In this document: positions 14,993 through 23,300 of the stretch, piece after piece
Layout: every line of letters starts with the position of its first letter
Numbering within the stretch: the stretch's first letter is position 1
Source of the DNA: an uncultured Clostridia bacterium
Lineage (GTDB): Bacteria; Bacillota; Clostridia; Christensenellales; Borkfalkiaceae
Reading direction: 5' to 3'
Length of the DNA: 32,836 bases
NCBI GenBank assembly: GCA_947627515.1
Contig: CANQWI010000009.1
Coordinates: 1-32,836 of the forward strand
Position numbers and translations under genes: made by a program
Notes under the pieces: model-generated
Told to the model about the DNA's origin: nothing
Database searches by the model: none
What the model saw: the letters and a program-made list of their open reading frames with translations, nothing else

Positions 14993-16446
14993 AATTTGCT
15001 TATTCAAATGCGCAGATGCGCAGATTTGACGAACAGGAGATCGCGCGGGGTGTGCAGAGCCTCGCGCTTATGCGTCGTGCGGGGAGGGCACTCGCGGACG
15101 CCGTCGAAGAGGCCCTGCGCCGTCTTCATGCGTCGGACGCCGTCCTTGTCTGCGGCGGTGGAAACAACGGCGGGGACGGGTTCATCGCCGCTGAGCTTTT
15201 GCGGGAAAGGGGCTATGACATCTGCGTCCTATGCCTTGCGGAGAGGCTTTCACCCGACTGCGCCGCGGCAAAATCGGCATATAAGGGTGAGATTTTGCAA
15301 AGGATCCCCCGCCGCGTCTATTCCGTCGCGGTCGACTGTCTCTTCGGTACAGGGCTTTCCCGCCCCGTCGAGGGAACTGATCGAGACCTCGTGCAATTCA
15401 TCAACAGTGCCCGCTACATTGTCGCCTGCGACCTTCCCACGGGGCTCATGGAGGGCGGTATTGCCTCTGACCCCTGCGTCATGGCCGACGAGACGGTCTC
15501 AATGGGGCAGTTAAAATCCACCCTCATCCTTGCGGACGGGACGGACTGTGCGGGGAAGGTCTCTGTTGCTGAAATCGGCATCCCTGCAGAGGGCGGCGCA
15601 GAGGTCTGGGAGGATGAGGATGTCCGACGCTATTTTCCCAAAAAGCGTTCGCACTCCAACAAGGGTACCTACGGCTCTGTCGCCATTCTTGCAGGCTACG
15701 GGGCTCTCGGCGCACCGCTCATGTCTGTCGGAGGGGCGTTGAAATCGGGAGCAGGCTATACCGAGCTCTTTGTCCCGCCTGCGGAGAACAGGACAGAGGA
15801 CGAGCTGCACCGCACCGTCTTCACTGCGAAATATCCCGCGATGCTCTTCCACTTCTATAGCGGCGCACCCTTTCATGAGAAGGCGGTGGCGTTCGGAATG
15901 GGCGCGGGCGTGGGCCTTCAGCAGCGGGAGATGCTCGAAAGCCTTCTCACCACCTATGAGAGTGGCACGCTCATTCTCGATGCGGACGCCCTGAATACGC
16001 TCTCCGCCTACCATTCTGTGGAACTGCTTAAGAAGAAAAGCTGCCCCGTGATCATCACCCCGCATCCCATGGAGCTCTCCCGTCTCACGGGCCTGAGCGT
16101 CGGGGAGCTTCTCAGGGACCCCGTGGGTGTCGCGAGGGATTTTTCTAAGGAATACGGCGTCACTGTTGTTTTCAAGAACAACCGCACCGTCGTCGCCGAG
16201 GGGGAGCGGGCCGCGATCAACCCCACGGGCTCTCCCGTGCTTGCAAAGGGGGGAAGCGGTGATGTGCTTGCAGGCCTCCTTGCAGGTACGGTCGCACGCG
16301 GTGTCCCGCCCTTTGAGGCTGCTGTCGTCTCCTCCTATATTCTCGGCCGTGCGGGTGAACTCGCCGCCGCGGAGCTGGATGAATATTCTCCAGACGCCAC
16401 CGACATCATCCGTATGCTTTCCAAGGCGATCCGCTCGGTCATGTGA
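14989..16446 (+). CDS. nnr: Bifunctional NAD(P)H-hydrate epimerase / ADP-dependent NAD(P)HX dehydratase
   Basis: The 485-residue fusion repairs hydrated NADH and NADPH. The N-terminal epimerase domain (about 1-210) has the GGGNNGGDGF loop at residues 56-65 and CDLPTGL. The C-terminal kinase-like dehydratase domain (about 220-485) has ITPHPMELSRLTG, NPTGSPVLAKGGSGDVLAGLLAG with Asp425, and a start motif SHSNKGTYGSVAILAG. Both domains look complete and of normal length. Its first bases overlap birA (ATGA), and its last 8 bases overlap the convergent gene on the other strand. With the NadD protein nearby, this end of the window concentrates NAD metabolism. Confidence 0.95.
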   Translation: MKFAYSNAQMRRFDEQEIARGVQSLALMRRAGRALADAVEEALRRLHASDAVLVCGGGNNGGDGFIAAELLRERGYDICVLCLAERLSPDCAAAKSAYKGEILQRIPRRVYSVAVDCLFGTGLSRPVEGTDRDLVQFINSARYIVACDLPTGLMEGGIASDPCVMADETVSMGQLKSTLILADGTDCAGKVSVAEIGIPAEGGAEVWEDEDVRRYFPKKRSHSNKGTYGSVAILAGYGALGAPLMSVGGALKSGAGYTELFVPPAENRTEDELHRTVFTAKYPAMLFHFYSGAPFHEKAVAFGMGAGVGLQQREMLESLLTTYESGTLILDADALNTLSAYHSVELLKKKSCPVIITPHPMELSRLTGLSVGELLRDPVGVARDFSKEYGVTVVFKNNRTVVAEGERAAINPTGSPVLAKGGSGDVLAGLLAGTVARGVPPFEAAVVSSYILGRAGELAAAELDEYSPDATDIIRMLSKAIRSVM

Positions 16447-17203
16447 CCTCTGCAAAGCCGACTGCCCGCACGAGTACAGCCGTCACGAGCAGGACGCAGC
16501 CCGAGACGAGATAATAGACGGGAAAAAGCGTAAATAGGCTCATGATCAGGAGAATAAGTCCGCTCACGAAGAAGGGGCGGGCATTTTTCTTGGAAAAGGA
16601 CCTTCGAAGGCTTGCCCGCACGGTTCTGCGGGGGAGTTGTCCGCAGATGAGGGGATTCGGCGTCGTGGATGTCCTCGAAAAGAGGGAATACACCTCATCG
16701 GCTCTCAGGATGCCCTTACCGAAACGGAGGAGGAGTCTTTCAGCCTCGTCGGAGAGCGCGTTGCAAAGGACGGTAAGGGGAGCGTCCCCGTATGTTCTCA
16801 GAAGGCCTGCAACGGAGTCTGCGGAAAGGGGTTCCATCGTAAAGAGGGGCACGAGCAGAACGCCCTTTTCCTCGAGGACGTCTCCCTTGAGGTTGGCTTC
16901 CCTGCCGTCTGCAACGAGGGCGGTCAAAAGCGAGGCCCGCACCCGCTCCTCCTTTTCAAGGGCAAGGTGCAGCATCAGCGCGTCCCGATCCTCCCGCTCC
17001 CGTTTGGTACGCACCTTTTTTTGTCGGCTCCCCGAAAGGAGCAGCCCGCTCCCGAAGCCCGCCGCTACGGCAAACAAAAATGCAAACAAAACACACAGCC
17101 ACACGTTCAGACGGAAATATCGCAGGATGCCGAAGGAGACAAGCCATGCCGAGAGACTGTAAAAGAGGACGTCTAAGACGTCTGCAAGCGTAAAATGCTT
17201 CAT
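16439..17203 (-). CDS. Membrane protein of unknown function, four predicted helices
   Basis: The 254-residue product is not recognised. It has two hydrophobic segments near the N terminus (about 10-28 and 33-55), a soluble middle part of about 150 residues rich in Glu, Arg and Leu, and two hydrophobic segments near the C terminus (about 208-226 and 228-248). The middle part, with GVLLVPLFTMEPLSADSVAGLL and a Cys-Asn pair, could be a small alpha/beta domain. No clear ribosome site was found before the ATG at 17203-17201, so the start is less certain. It converges with nnr (8-bp overlap) and diverges from nadD-yqeK. The coding call rests on length and on coherent membrane topology. Confidence 0.72.
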   Translation of the reverse strand: MKHFTLADVLDVLFYSLSAWLVSFGILRYFRLNVWLCVLFAFLFAVAAGFGSGLLLSGSRQKKVRTKREREDRDALMLHLALEKEERVRASLLTALVADGREANLKGDVLEEKGVLLVPLFTMEPLSADSVAGLLRTYGDAPLTVLCNALSDEAERLLLRFGKGILRADEVYSLFSRTSTTPNPLICGQLPRRTVRASLRRSFSKKNARPFFVSGLILLIMSLFTLFPVYYLVSGCVLLVTAVLVRAVGFAEVT

Positions 17204-17238
17204 AGCGAAATTTTTGCCCGAGAATTCACAAATTAAAC

Positions 17239-17267
17239 TTGCAAACGCCTGAAAAGTGTTGTATAAT
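17239..17267 (+). promoter_or_regulatory. Promoter of nadD-yqeK, predicted to give a leaderless mRNA
   Basis: TTGCAA (17239-17244), 17 bp, TATAAT (17262-17267). The usual start point, about 7 bases after the -10 box, coincides with the ATG at 17274. The only purines before this ATG are GG at 17271-17272, so no ribosome site is available. Confidence 0.72.
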
Positions 17268-17273
17268 CAAGGT

Positions 17274-18413
17274 ATGAAGATCGCACTCTTCGGAGGCTCC
17301 TTCGACCCCGTTCACACAGAGCATCTCCGTCTTGCATCAGAGGCGCAGCGGCAGCTCGGGCTCGACAAGCTCTTTTTCATCCCATCCTATCGCGCCCCGC
17401 ACAAGGCCCTGGGCCCCGTCGCGAGCGGGGAGGAGCGGCTGCGTCTGCTTCAGGCTGCCTGCGCTCAGCTGCCCTTTGCCGAGGCCGACGACCTCGAGCT
17501 TACAGCCGGCGGGACGAGCTACACCTACCTCACCTGCCGCGCCTTTCGGGAAAAATACCCCGACGCCGAGCTCTTCTTTCTCGTCGGTGCAGACATGCTC
17601 GAGGACTTTTTTTCGTGGCGTTCTCCCGAGGAAATTTTACGTTGCGTCACCCTTGTCGCATGCGGAAGGGGAGAAAATTATGCGCATAATATGCATGACC
17701 GCTTCCGTACCCGCTTTGGCAAGGATTTCCTTGAGCTTGACTTTTGCGGCAGGGAGATCTCCTCGTCCGACATCCGCGTTGCCCTTGCCTTTCGGGACAA
17801 TGCCCTTGCCCGCAGCTATCTTCCCGACGAGGTCCTTTCTCTCATTGAGAGTGAGGGCATGTACCGCATCCCCTCCATCGAGGGCGGGCTTGCGCTTCTG
17901 ACGGAGCGGCGCAGGGAGCACAGTGAACGGGTCGCACGCATGGCGGTAAAGCGTGCCCGCTCGCTCGGCATTCCCGAATGGAAGGCCCTCACCGCTTCCA
18001 TGCTCCACGATTGCGGCAAAAACGTGCAAAAAACGGACAAAATTCTGCAAAATTTCCTCTTTCCCGCCGATGTTCCCCCGCCCGTTCTGCATCAATTTAC
18101 GGGGGCGTATCTCGCGGAAACGCTCTTTCACGTCACCGATCCCGACGTCCTCAACGCCATCCGCTACCACACGAGCGGCCGCCCCGGGATGTCGCAGCTC
18201 GAAAAGCTTATCTTCCTTTCCGACCTGCTCGAGGAGGGCCGCAGTTTCGACGGTATCGACACGCTTCGCGCGGCCTATTATGAAGATCTCGACCGCTGCT
18301 TATATCTCAGCCTTAAGCATCTTCTCGAGTATCTTCACACGCAGAGCGAGCCCGTTTATTCGCTGACGGAGCGGGCATTTGAATGGATCAAATCGTGCAT
18401 ACGTTTTGAATAA
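17274..18413 (+). CDS. nadD: Fusion of nicotinate-nucleotide adenylyltransferase (NadD) and YqeK-type HD hydrolase
   Basis: The 379-residue protein joins two enzymes that are often adjacent but separate genes. Residues 1-195 are NadD, which makes deamido-NAD from nicotinate mononucleotide and ATP. They show GGSFDPVHTEH (7-17, with His14 and His17), FIPSYRAPHK and the ISSSDIR motif. Residues about 205-379 are a YqeK HD domain, a family known to hydrolyse diadenosine tetraphosphate, with His216, His245-Asp246 (LHDCGKN), His299 (RYHTSG) and SDLLEEGR. An in-frame ATG at 17256 lies inside the promoter spacer, so the start at 17274 is preferred. rsfS follows 23 bases later, the usual nadD-yqeK-rsfS order. 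Confidence 0.93.
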   Translation: MKIALFGGSFDPVHTEHLRLASEAQRQLGLDKLFFIPSYRAPHKALGPVASGEERLRLLQAACAQLPFAEADDLELTAGGTSYTYLTCRAFREKYPDAELFFLVGADMLEDFFSWRSPEEILRCVTLVACGRGENYAHNMHDRFRTRFGKDFLELDFCGREISSSDIRVALAFRDNALARSYLPDEVLSLIESEGMYRIPSIEGGLALLTERRREHSERVARMAVKRARSLGIPEWKALTASMLHDCGKNVQKTDKILQNFLFPADVPPPVLHQFTGAYLAETLFHVTDPDVLNAIRYHTSGRPGMSQLEKLIFLSDLLEEGRSFDGIDTLRAAYYEDLDRCLYLSLKHLLEYLHTQSEPVYSLTERAFEWIKSCIRFE

Positions 18414-18436
18414 ATACAAAATAGGGGGTACCAAAT

Positions 18437-18784
18437 ATGGAAAGCTATGAGCTTGCAAAAAAAGCCTGCAGAGCCCTGTCCGACAAGAAGGGGGAGGATA
18501 TCGTCATCCTGAATGTCGGCGATCAGACAGTCGTCTGCTCCTACTTCGTCATCGCGAGCGGCAGGTCGACCACGCAGGTCAAGGCACTGTGCGAGAATGT
18601 CGAGGAGGAGCTCAAAAAGCTCGGTCTCTCACCCGTTCGCACGGAGGGCGTCCGCGAGGGGAGATGGGGCGTCCTCGACTATGGCGACGTCGTTGTCCAT
18701 GTCTTCAATGAGGAATCCCGTCTCTTCTATTATCTTGAACGCCTCTGGGACAGCGGTCAGAATCTCGAGCACTACGAGGGCTGA
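18437..18784 (+). CDS. rsfS: Ribosome silencing factor RsfS
   Basis: The 115-residue protein is of the RsfS/YbeB/Iojap family, which binds large-subunit protein uL14 and blocks subunit joining when nutrients are short. Characteristic segments are CSYFVIASGRSTTQVKALC, PVRTEGVREGRWGVLDYGDVVVHVF and the C-terminal FYYLERLW. Length is typical. AGGGGG at 18423-18428 stands 8 bases before the ATG. It is co-transcribed with nadD-yqeK. Only one base separates its stop from the end of the convergent gene. Confidence 0.97.
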   Translation: MESYELAKKACRALSDKKGEDIVILNVGDQTVVCSYFVIASGRSTTQVKALCENVEEELKKLGLSPVRTEGVREGRWGVLDYGDVVVHVFNEESRLFYYLERLWDSGQNLEHYEG

Positions 18785-18785
18785 C

Positions 18786-19037
18786 TCATTTGAAGGTAAA
18801 ACGCTTGGGGTCGGAGTATTCCGTCTTCAGGCGTTTTTTCTTGCGCTCAACGATGTAATAGACGGGCTCGCCTTTTTCCTCCGTCTCCGAAGGGGACGCA
18901 TTTCTCCTGCCTTTGTCGCTGTCCCTTTTCCGCATGGCTCTGTAGCCGACAGCGGCGAGTCGGAGGGCGTGGATGATCAGAAAGCAGACTCCAAGCAGGA
19001 TCACGGTGTAGATGGCTCCGAGGGTTTGAATGCTCAT
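18786..19037 (-). CDS. Small single-pass membrane protein of unknown function
   Basis: The 83-residue product has a hydrophobic segment at about residues 6-32, followed by a basic stretch (GYRAMRKRDSDKGRR) and a charged tail with KKKRLK, which suggests N-out/C-in topology with a cytoplasmic tail. It is not recognised. GAGGG lies just before the ATG at an unusually short distance. The gene converges on rsfS with a 1-base gap and diverges from the DeoC-like gene across 75 bases. Confidence 0.6.
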   Translation of the reverse strand: MSIQTLGAIYTVILLGVCFLIIHALRLAAVGYRAMRKRDSDKGRRNASPSETEEKGEPVYYIVERKKKRLKTEYSDPKRFTFK

Positions 19038-19112
19038 GCCCTCATTTTAGGCTCCGCATACTGTCACATTCTGCAAAAAATTGGCATACCGAACGCAATT
19101 TTCGGGAAAAAT

Positions 19113-19847
19113 ATGCCCATGGAAATGACGAATGGCAAAATTTTCTTACCACCCGAGGAGAAAGTGGCATACACCGAGTTCAAACGCAGTCGCAGGGAAG
19201 CGCAGGTCCTTCTCACCCTCAGAAAGCTTCTCTTCGACGCCTCTCACCGCGAGACCGACGGCCCCGTCCTCAAAAAGATCTGCGAGTTTGCAAAGAAGAA
19301 CGACCTCAGCGGCGTCCTCGTCTCTCCCGTCAATGTGTCTGCGGCGAAAAGGCTGCTTGCGGGCTCCCACGTTCGCGTCGTGTGCCTTGTAGGCGGCAGT
19401 GGAGAGACCCTTCCCGCGGTCAAAAAATACGAGGCCAAGAAGGCTGTGCGCTGCGGTGCCGACGAGCTCCGTCTCGTGCCCTGCTACTCTGCGCTCCTTC
19501 GCGGGAATCTCGCTTTTCTTCGCCGTGAGGTCAGGCGGGTCAAACGCGCCGTAAGACTCCCCGTGACCGTCTCCCTCGAGGACCGCACGCTCGGCGAGGA
19601 GGACGTCGCGCTCGGCGTCAGGGCTGCCTGCGACGGGGGTGCGAACGCCGTCTGCGTCCGTGGGGAGACCCCGCTCCTTCTGCGGGCAGTGGAGGCCGCC
19701 GCGGGCCGTGCCGAGGTCGACTGCGCGGGGGTCGAGAATGCCGAACAGCTCCGCTCGCTCATTGCCCTCGGAGCCCTCAGGCTCGTCTCCTCCTGCGCCG
19801 ATAAGGTCTCCGACGAGCTCCTTTCTCTCATCCCCGAGAAAGAATAA
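19113..19847 (+). CDS. DeoC-like (deoxyribose-phosphate aldolase family) protein, probably not an aldolase
   Basis: The 244-residue product aligns by motif with DeoC, a TIM-barrel class I aldolase: VLVSPVNVSAAKRLL, VVCLVGGSGETLPAVKKYEAKKAVRCGADELRLV, then LPVTVSLEDRTL, which matches the LKVIIETGEL segment of E. coli DeoC. The catalytic residues appear replaced: the Schiff-base Lys167 position is Cys181 (GANAVCVRG), the Asp102 position is Arg120 (ADELRLV), and the FKPAGG motif with Lys201 reads VDCAGV. It may be inactive as an aldolase or have another role. In-frame ATGs at 19113, 19119 and 19125 all lack a clear ribosome site, so the exact start is uncertain. The stop codon lies inside a palindrome. 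Confidence 0.7.
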   Translation: MPMEMTNGKIFLPPEEKVAYTEFKRSRREAQVLLTLRKLLFDASHRETDGPVLKKICEFAKKNDLSGVLVSPVNVSAAKRLLAGSHVRVVCLVGGSGETLPAVKKYEAKKAVRCGADELRLVPCYSALLRGNLAFLRREVRRVKRAVRLPVTVSLEDRTLGEEDVALGVRAACDGGANAVCVRGETPLLLRAVEAAAGRAEVDCAGVENAEQLRSLIALGALRLVSSCADKVSDELLSLIPEKE

Positions 19848-19871
19848 CATGTGTTATATAACATATGTTAT
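19844..19871. repeat. Two tandem 14-bp palindromes covering the DeoC-like stop codon
   Basis: ATAACATGTGTTAT (19844-19857) is followed without a gap by ATAACATATGTTAT (19858-19871), differing at one base. The second copy is a perfect palindrome. Together they can also fold as one long A/U hairpin with a single G-U pair, followed by TTTT. Confidence 0.8.
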
Positions 19872-19883
19872 TTTAAACATAAC

Positions 19884-19911
19884 GCTCCCTCAGATGAGGG
19901 GCTTTTCTTTT
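19884..19911 (+). terminator. Probable terminator after the DeoC-like gene
   Basis: GC-CCCTC (19884-19891, one bulged T) pairs with GAGGG-GC (19896-19902) over a 4-base loop, followed by TTTTCTTTT. Confidence 0.65.
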
Positions 19912-20227
19912 GCAAAAGGCTCCGCATCCGTCCTGCGTCCGTCCCCGCTCCCGTCCCCGTTCTCGTCCTCCCGTCTGCTCCTGTTCCGCCCCTCGCGTCC
20001 GATCCGCGTCTTCTCCGATACCGGCGTCCGCGCCGTCCCGATCCTGCGTCCTTGCCAAAATACACCCCGTCGCCGCAGGCAGTCGGCCCGTTCCTTGTTT
20101 CCGTCCCCGTCGGCCCGATGTCGTTCCGCTTGCACAAATTATGTTCGATATTTTCAAAAACCGCCCCCGTCGGGAAAATTTTTTTGAAAAAAAGCGCATT
20201 TTATGAAACTTTTTTCACTCCAAATCA
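19912..20227. other. Non-coding region with a C/T-rich strand
   Basis: No gene is supported here. From about 19915 to 20130 the plus strand is strongly pyrimidine-biased and made of irregular CGTCC and CGTCCC words. Open frames in this part have low-complexity Ser/Pro/Arg or Gly/Arg/Thr products and lack ribosome sites. At 20150-20192 TTTTCAAAAA and TTTTTGAAAA arms flank a short CCCG/CGGG core, just ahead of the promoter of the next gene. Confidence 0.6.
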
Positions 20228-20256
20228 TTGACTTGCCTTGTCAATCGTGATATAAT
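20228..20256 (+). promoter_or_regulatory. Sigma-A promoter of the giant surface-protein gene
   Basis: TTGACT (20228-20233), 17 bp, TATAAT (20251-20256). The predicted start near 20263 leaves a leader of about 130 bases. Confidence 0.88.
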
Positions 20257-20276
20257 CAACTCGTATGACATAGAGT

Positions 20277-20349
20277 CTACACTTCTGTCCCTGTCTCGCG
20301 TGTGCGCGTGTATTGTTATGCACCGTGTGCGCACAAGGGCTCGGTGTAG
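20277..20349 (+). promoter_or_regulatory. Structured 5' leader of the giant surface-protein gene
   Basis: Three nested arm pairs occur in order: CTACAC (20277-20282) with GTGTAG (20344-20349), CCCT (20289-20292) with AGGG (20336-20339), and TGTGCGC (20301-20307) with GCGCACA (20329-20335). The last 45 bases before the ATG are unstructured and purine-rich, with the ribosome site AGAGGAG at 20381-20387. I do not recognise a known riboswitch class. Confidence 0.5.
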
Positions 20350-20393
20350 GCGAAAAGAAACAAAATCTAATTCTGTGTCAAGAGGAGAAAAGC

Positions 20394-23300
20394 ATGAGTG
20401 CTCAAGGCAAAAAGAAGGACAAGGGCTTTATTGCGTTGCTCGTACTGATCATCGTATGCGCTTGTCTCATGGTCGCCGCCGTCACTACGCTCGGCATCGG
20501 TATGTCGAACGGCATGGGCGAAAGCGGTCAGCAGGGTGAACAGGGCGAGCAGGGCGTTCCCGGCTCGAAATGGCACACCGATAAGGGCGCACCGAAGGCC
20601 ACCGTCGGCGTTGAGGGCGATCTGTATCTCGATACGGATTCCGGCGACGTCTACGAGAAAAAGGCCGGCGGCTGGACCAAGGTTTTGAACATTAAGGGCG
20701 CGTCCCCGAAGCTCGAGATCAAGGACGGCTACTGGTACGTTGACGGTGTAAACACCAACGTGAAAGCAGCGGGCGCGGACGGCAAGGACGGCCTTAAGGT
20801 TGAGATCGGCGACAACGGCAACTGGTTTGTCGGCGGTAAGGATACCGAGGTCAAAGCCGGCCATTCGTTCGAAATCAAGAACGGCAAGTGGTACATCGAC
20901 GGCAAGGAAGCGGGCGATGCGACCGTCGTGCCCCGCATCAGCGACGGCTCCAACGGTGAGAAGGCCGGCTATTGGTATATCGGCGATACCTGCACAGAAG
21001 TCAAGGCGCAGGGCGAAAGCGGTAAAAACGGCGTCACGCCCTCTATCAGCGACGACGGCTACTGGGTCGTGAACGGCGAAAAGACCACGGTCAAGGCCGA
21101 GGCCAACAGCATCACCATCGTCTACAACGAGTCCAAGGGCTGCGGTGAATGGTGGATCGACGGCGTCAACACAGGGTATCCCGTGCAGGGTGCTCAGGGT
21201 GCCGACGGCTATACGCCCTACATCGACGAGACCTCTGGTGAATGGTACATCAACGGCGAGACCACAGGCGTCAAGGCAAAGGGCGAGGACGGCAAGGACG
21301 GCCTCACTCCCTATATCGAAGATGGCAAATGGTATATCGGCCAAGACCAAGCCAAGCAGGAGCTCGGCCCCGCGACGGGTGCCGCAGGTAAGGACGGTAC
21401 GCTTTGGTTCTCAGGCGAAGGCGCACCTACGGACCAGTCTCCTGCACCCGATGGTCAGGTTTATGTTGAAGGTGCCGTAGAGGGCAGCTTCTACGTCGAC
21501 ACCAAAGCTGCGGGTGGCTTCGAAATTTATCGTTATGGCACAGACGGCTGGCAGTCTCTTACCAAGGTCACCGTTGAGCTCAAGAACGGCAGAGAGTGGG
21601 TGATCAACGGTACGCAGACTCATCTCTATACCACGATGTGGTTCAGCGGCGAAGGCGACCCGACGAGTGAAAATCTCGGCTATGCGGGTGACCTTTACCT
21701 TAACTTGACCTCCGGTCAGGTTTGGCGTAACACGGGCGCAACTCCCGATGTAAACGGCTTGAGCTCCACATGGGAAAAGCACGTCAGCCTCAAGGGCGAA
21801 ACGGGCGAAACGGGCGAAACCGGTCCCACAGGTCCTGAGGGCCCTCAGGGTACAAGAGGCACTCTTTGGTTCTATGGCCAAGGCGATCCCAACAACTTGA
21901 CAAACGACCAAAAGGAAACCGTCTTCGGAAGCCAAACTCCCGACCTCAAGAACGGTGACCTCTATCTCGATGCAACTCGTAATGAGGAGACCAGCGACGG
22001 CTTCCAGGTTTACCAGTACAGAGAGAGCGATGAGAAGTGGGTTGCGATCGAAGGCTTGAAGCTGCAGGGCGTCAAGGGCGAGCGCGGCACCCGTCTCTTC
22101 GCAGGCAAGGGCGACCCCAACGACGCCGGGAACACGGCCCTTCAGGCTACTCTCGAGGGCGCGCAGAACGGCGACTACTTCTTCGATACGCAGGACGGCG
22201 TTATCTATACATATGTAGAAGCCAACAAAGCGGGCGAGAAGTGGCAGCCTCTCAATGACGACGATCCTCTTGCGGGTACCAAGTGGCTCAGCGGCCCCTA
22301 TGATCCTGACGATGTCAAAGAGGACACCGCTCCCGAGCTCTATGCGCTTGTTCAGGCCGCGAAGGATTACGACGTATACTTTAATACGGAAAGCAAGACC
22401 CTTTGGCAGCTCACGCCTCAAGTAGGCAGCGAAAGCAAATGGGCTCGCCTCGGCGTGCTCTCCGACCAGCGCGGCACCAAGTGGTTCTACGGCTCGGCGG
22501 ATCCCTTCACAGCCGAGAACTTTGACGAGACCGTACCGGGCGCGATCAATGACGACTTCTATCTCCAGACCTTCTATGCCTTCAGCGGCGTAAAGGGCTT
22601 CAAGCTCTACGTCCTTCATACGGAAGGCTGGGTCCTCCTCCTCGACATGAGCGAGAAGATTGTAGATCCCAGCTCGTTCGAGATCCCGAACCTCGACGCT
22701 CTTACCGAATTCCGCAACAGCGTCAATAATAAGGATGGCACGTACGGCGACTTCACCGGTAAGACAGTTACCCTCACGGGTGTCGTCACGGTTCCCGAAA
22801 ACTTCGACGCGATCGGCGATCCTGATTCTCACGTCTTCAACGGTACCTTCGACGGCGGCGCAGGCAGTGACCCGCTCAACGAGCTTGAGGGTCAGGCTGC
22901 TATCCATATCGAAGGCATCACGAGTACACTCTTTGATACGCTTGGCTCGGCTGCCGAGATTTATAACCTCGACCTCCACGGCAAGCTGACATCTAATTTC
23001 GCACTTACGACTGACAGAACAATTGAAAACAATGTTGTTCCTCTCCTCGCGAACACATATGGTCTTGCAAAAGAAATTCAGAATACAGACAAAACTAAGA
23101 TTCACAACGTCCGCATCACGCTCGAAGATGAGACAATGACCTTCGTCGCTTACTGGAATGCGGAAGGCGAAGTCACGGTCACCGTCACGGGTAAGGCACA
23201 GACGGCGAAGGGTAGATATGCCCCTCAGGAGCAGCCTACATCGCTCACACTGGCGAATGCTTACATCCTCGACAGCGCAAGCTACGTCTTCGACAACGTC

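Noticed and set aside
18513-19112. Long N-terminal extension of the DeoC-like frame
   Set aside because: It would run through rsfS and the convergent small membrane gene in another frame. DeoC similarity begins only after 19113.
19868-20137. Gly/Arg/Thr-rich minus-strand frame
   Set aside because: Low-complexity translation of the C/T-rich tract with several overlapping alternatives in other frames and no ribosome site.
20397-20460. Lipobox at the two Cys residues (22 and 24) of the giant protein
   Set aside because: The residues before each Cys do not fit the lipobox pattern and the hydrophobic segment continues beyond them, so a signal anchor is more likely.
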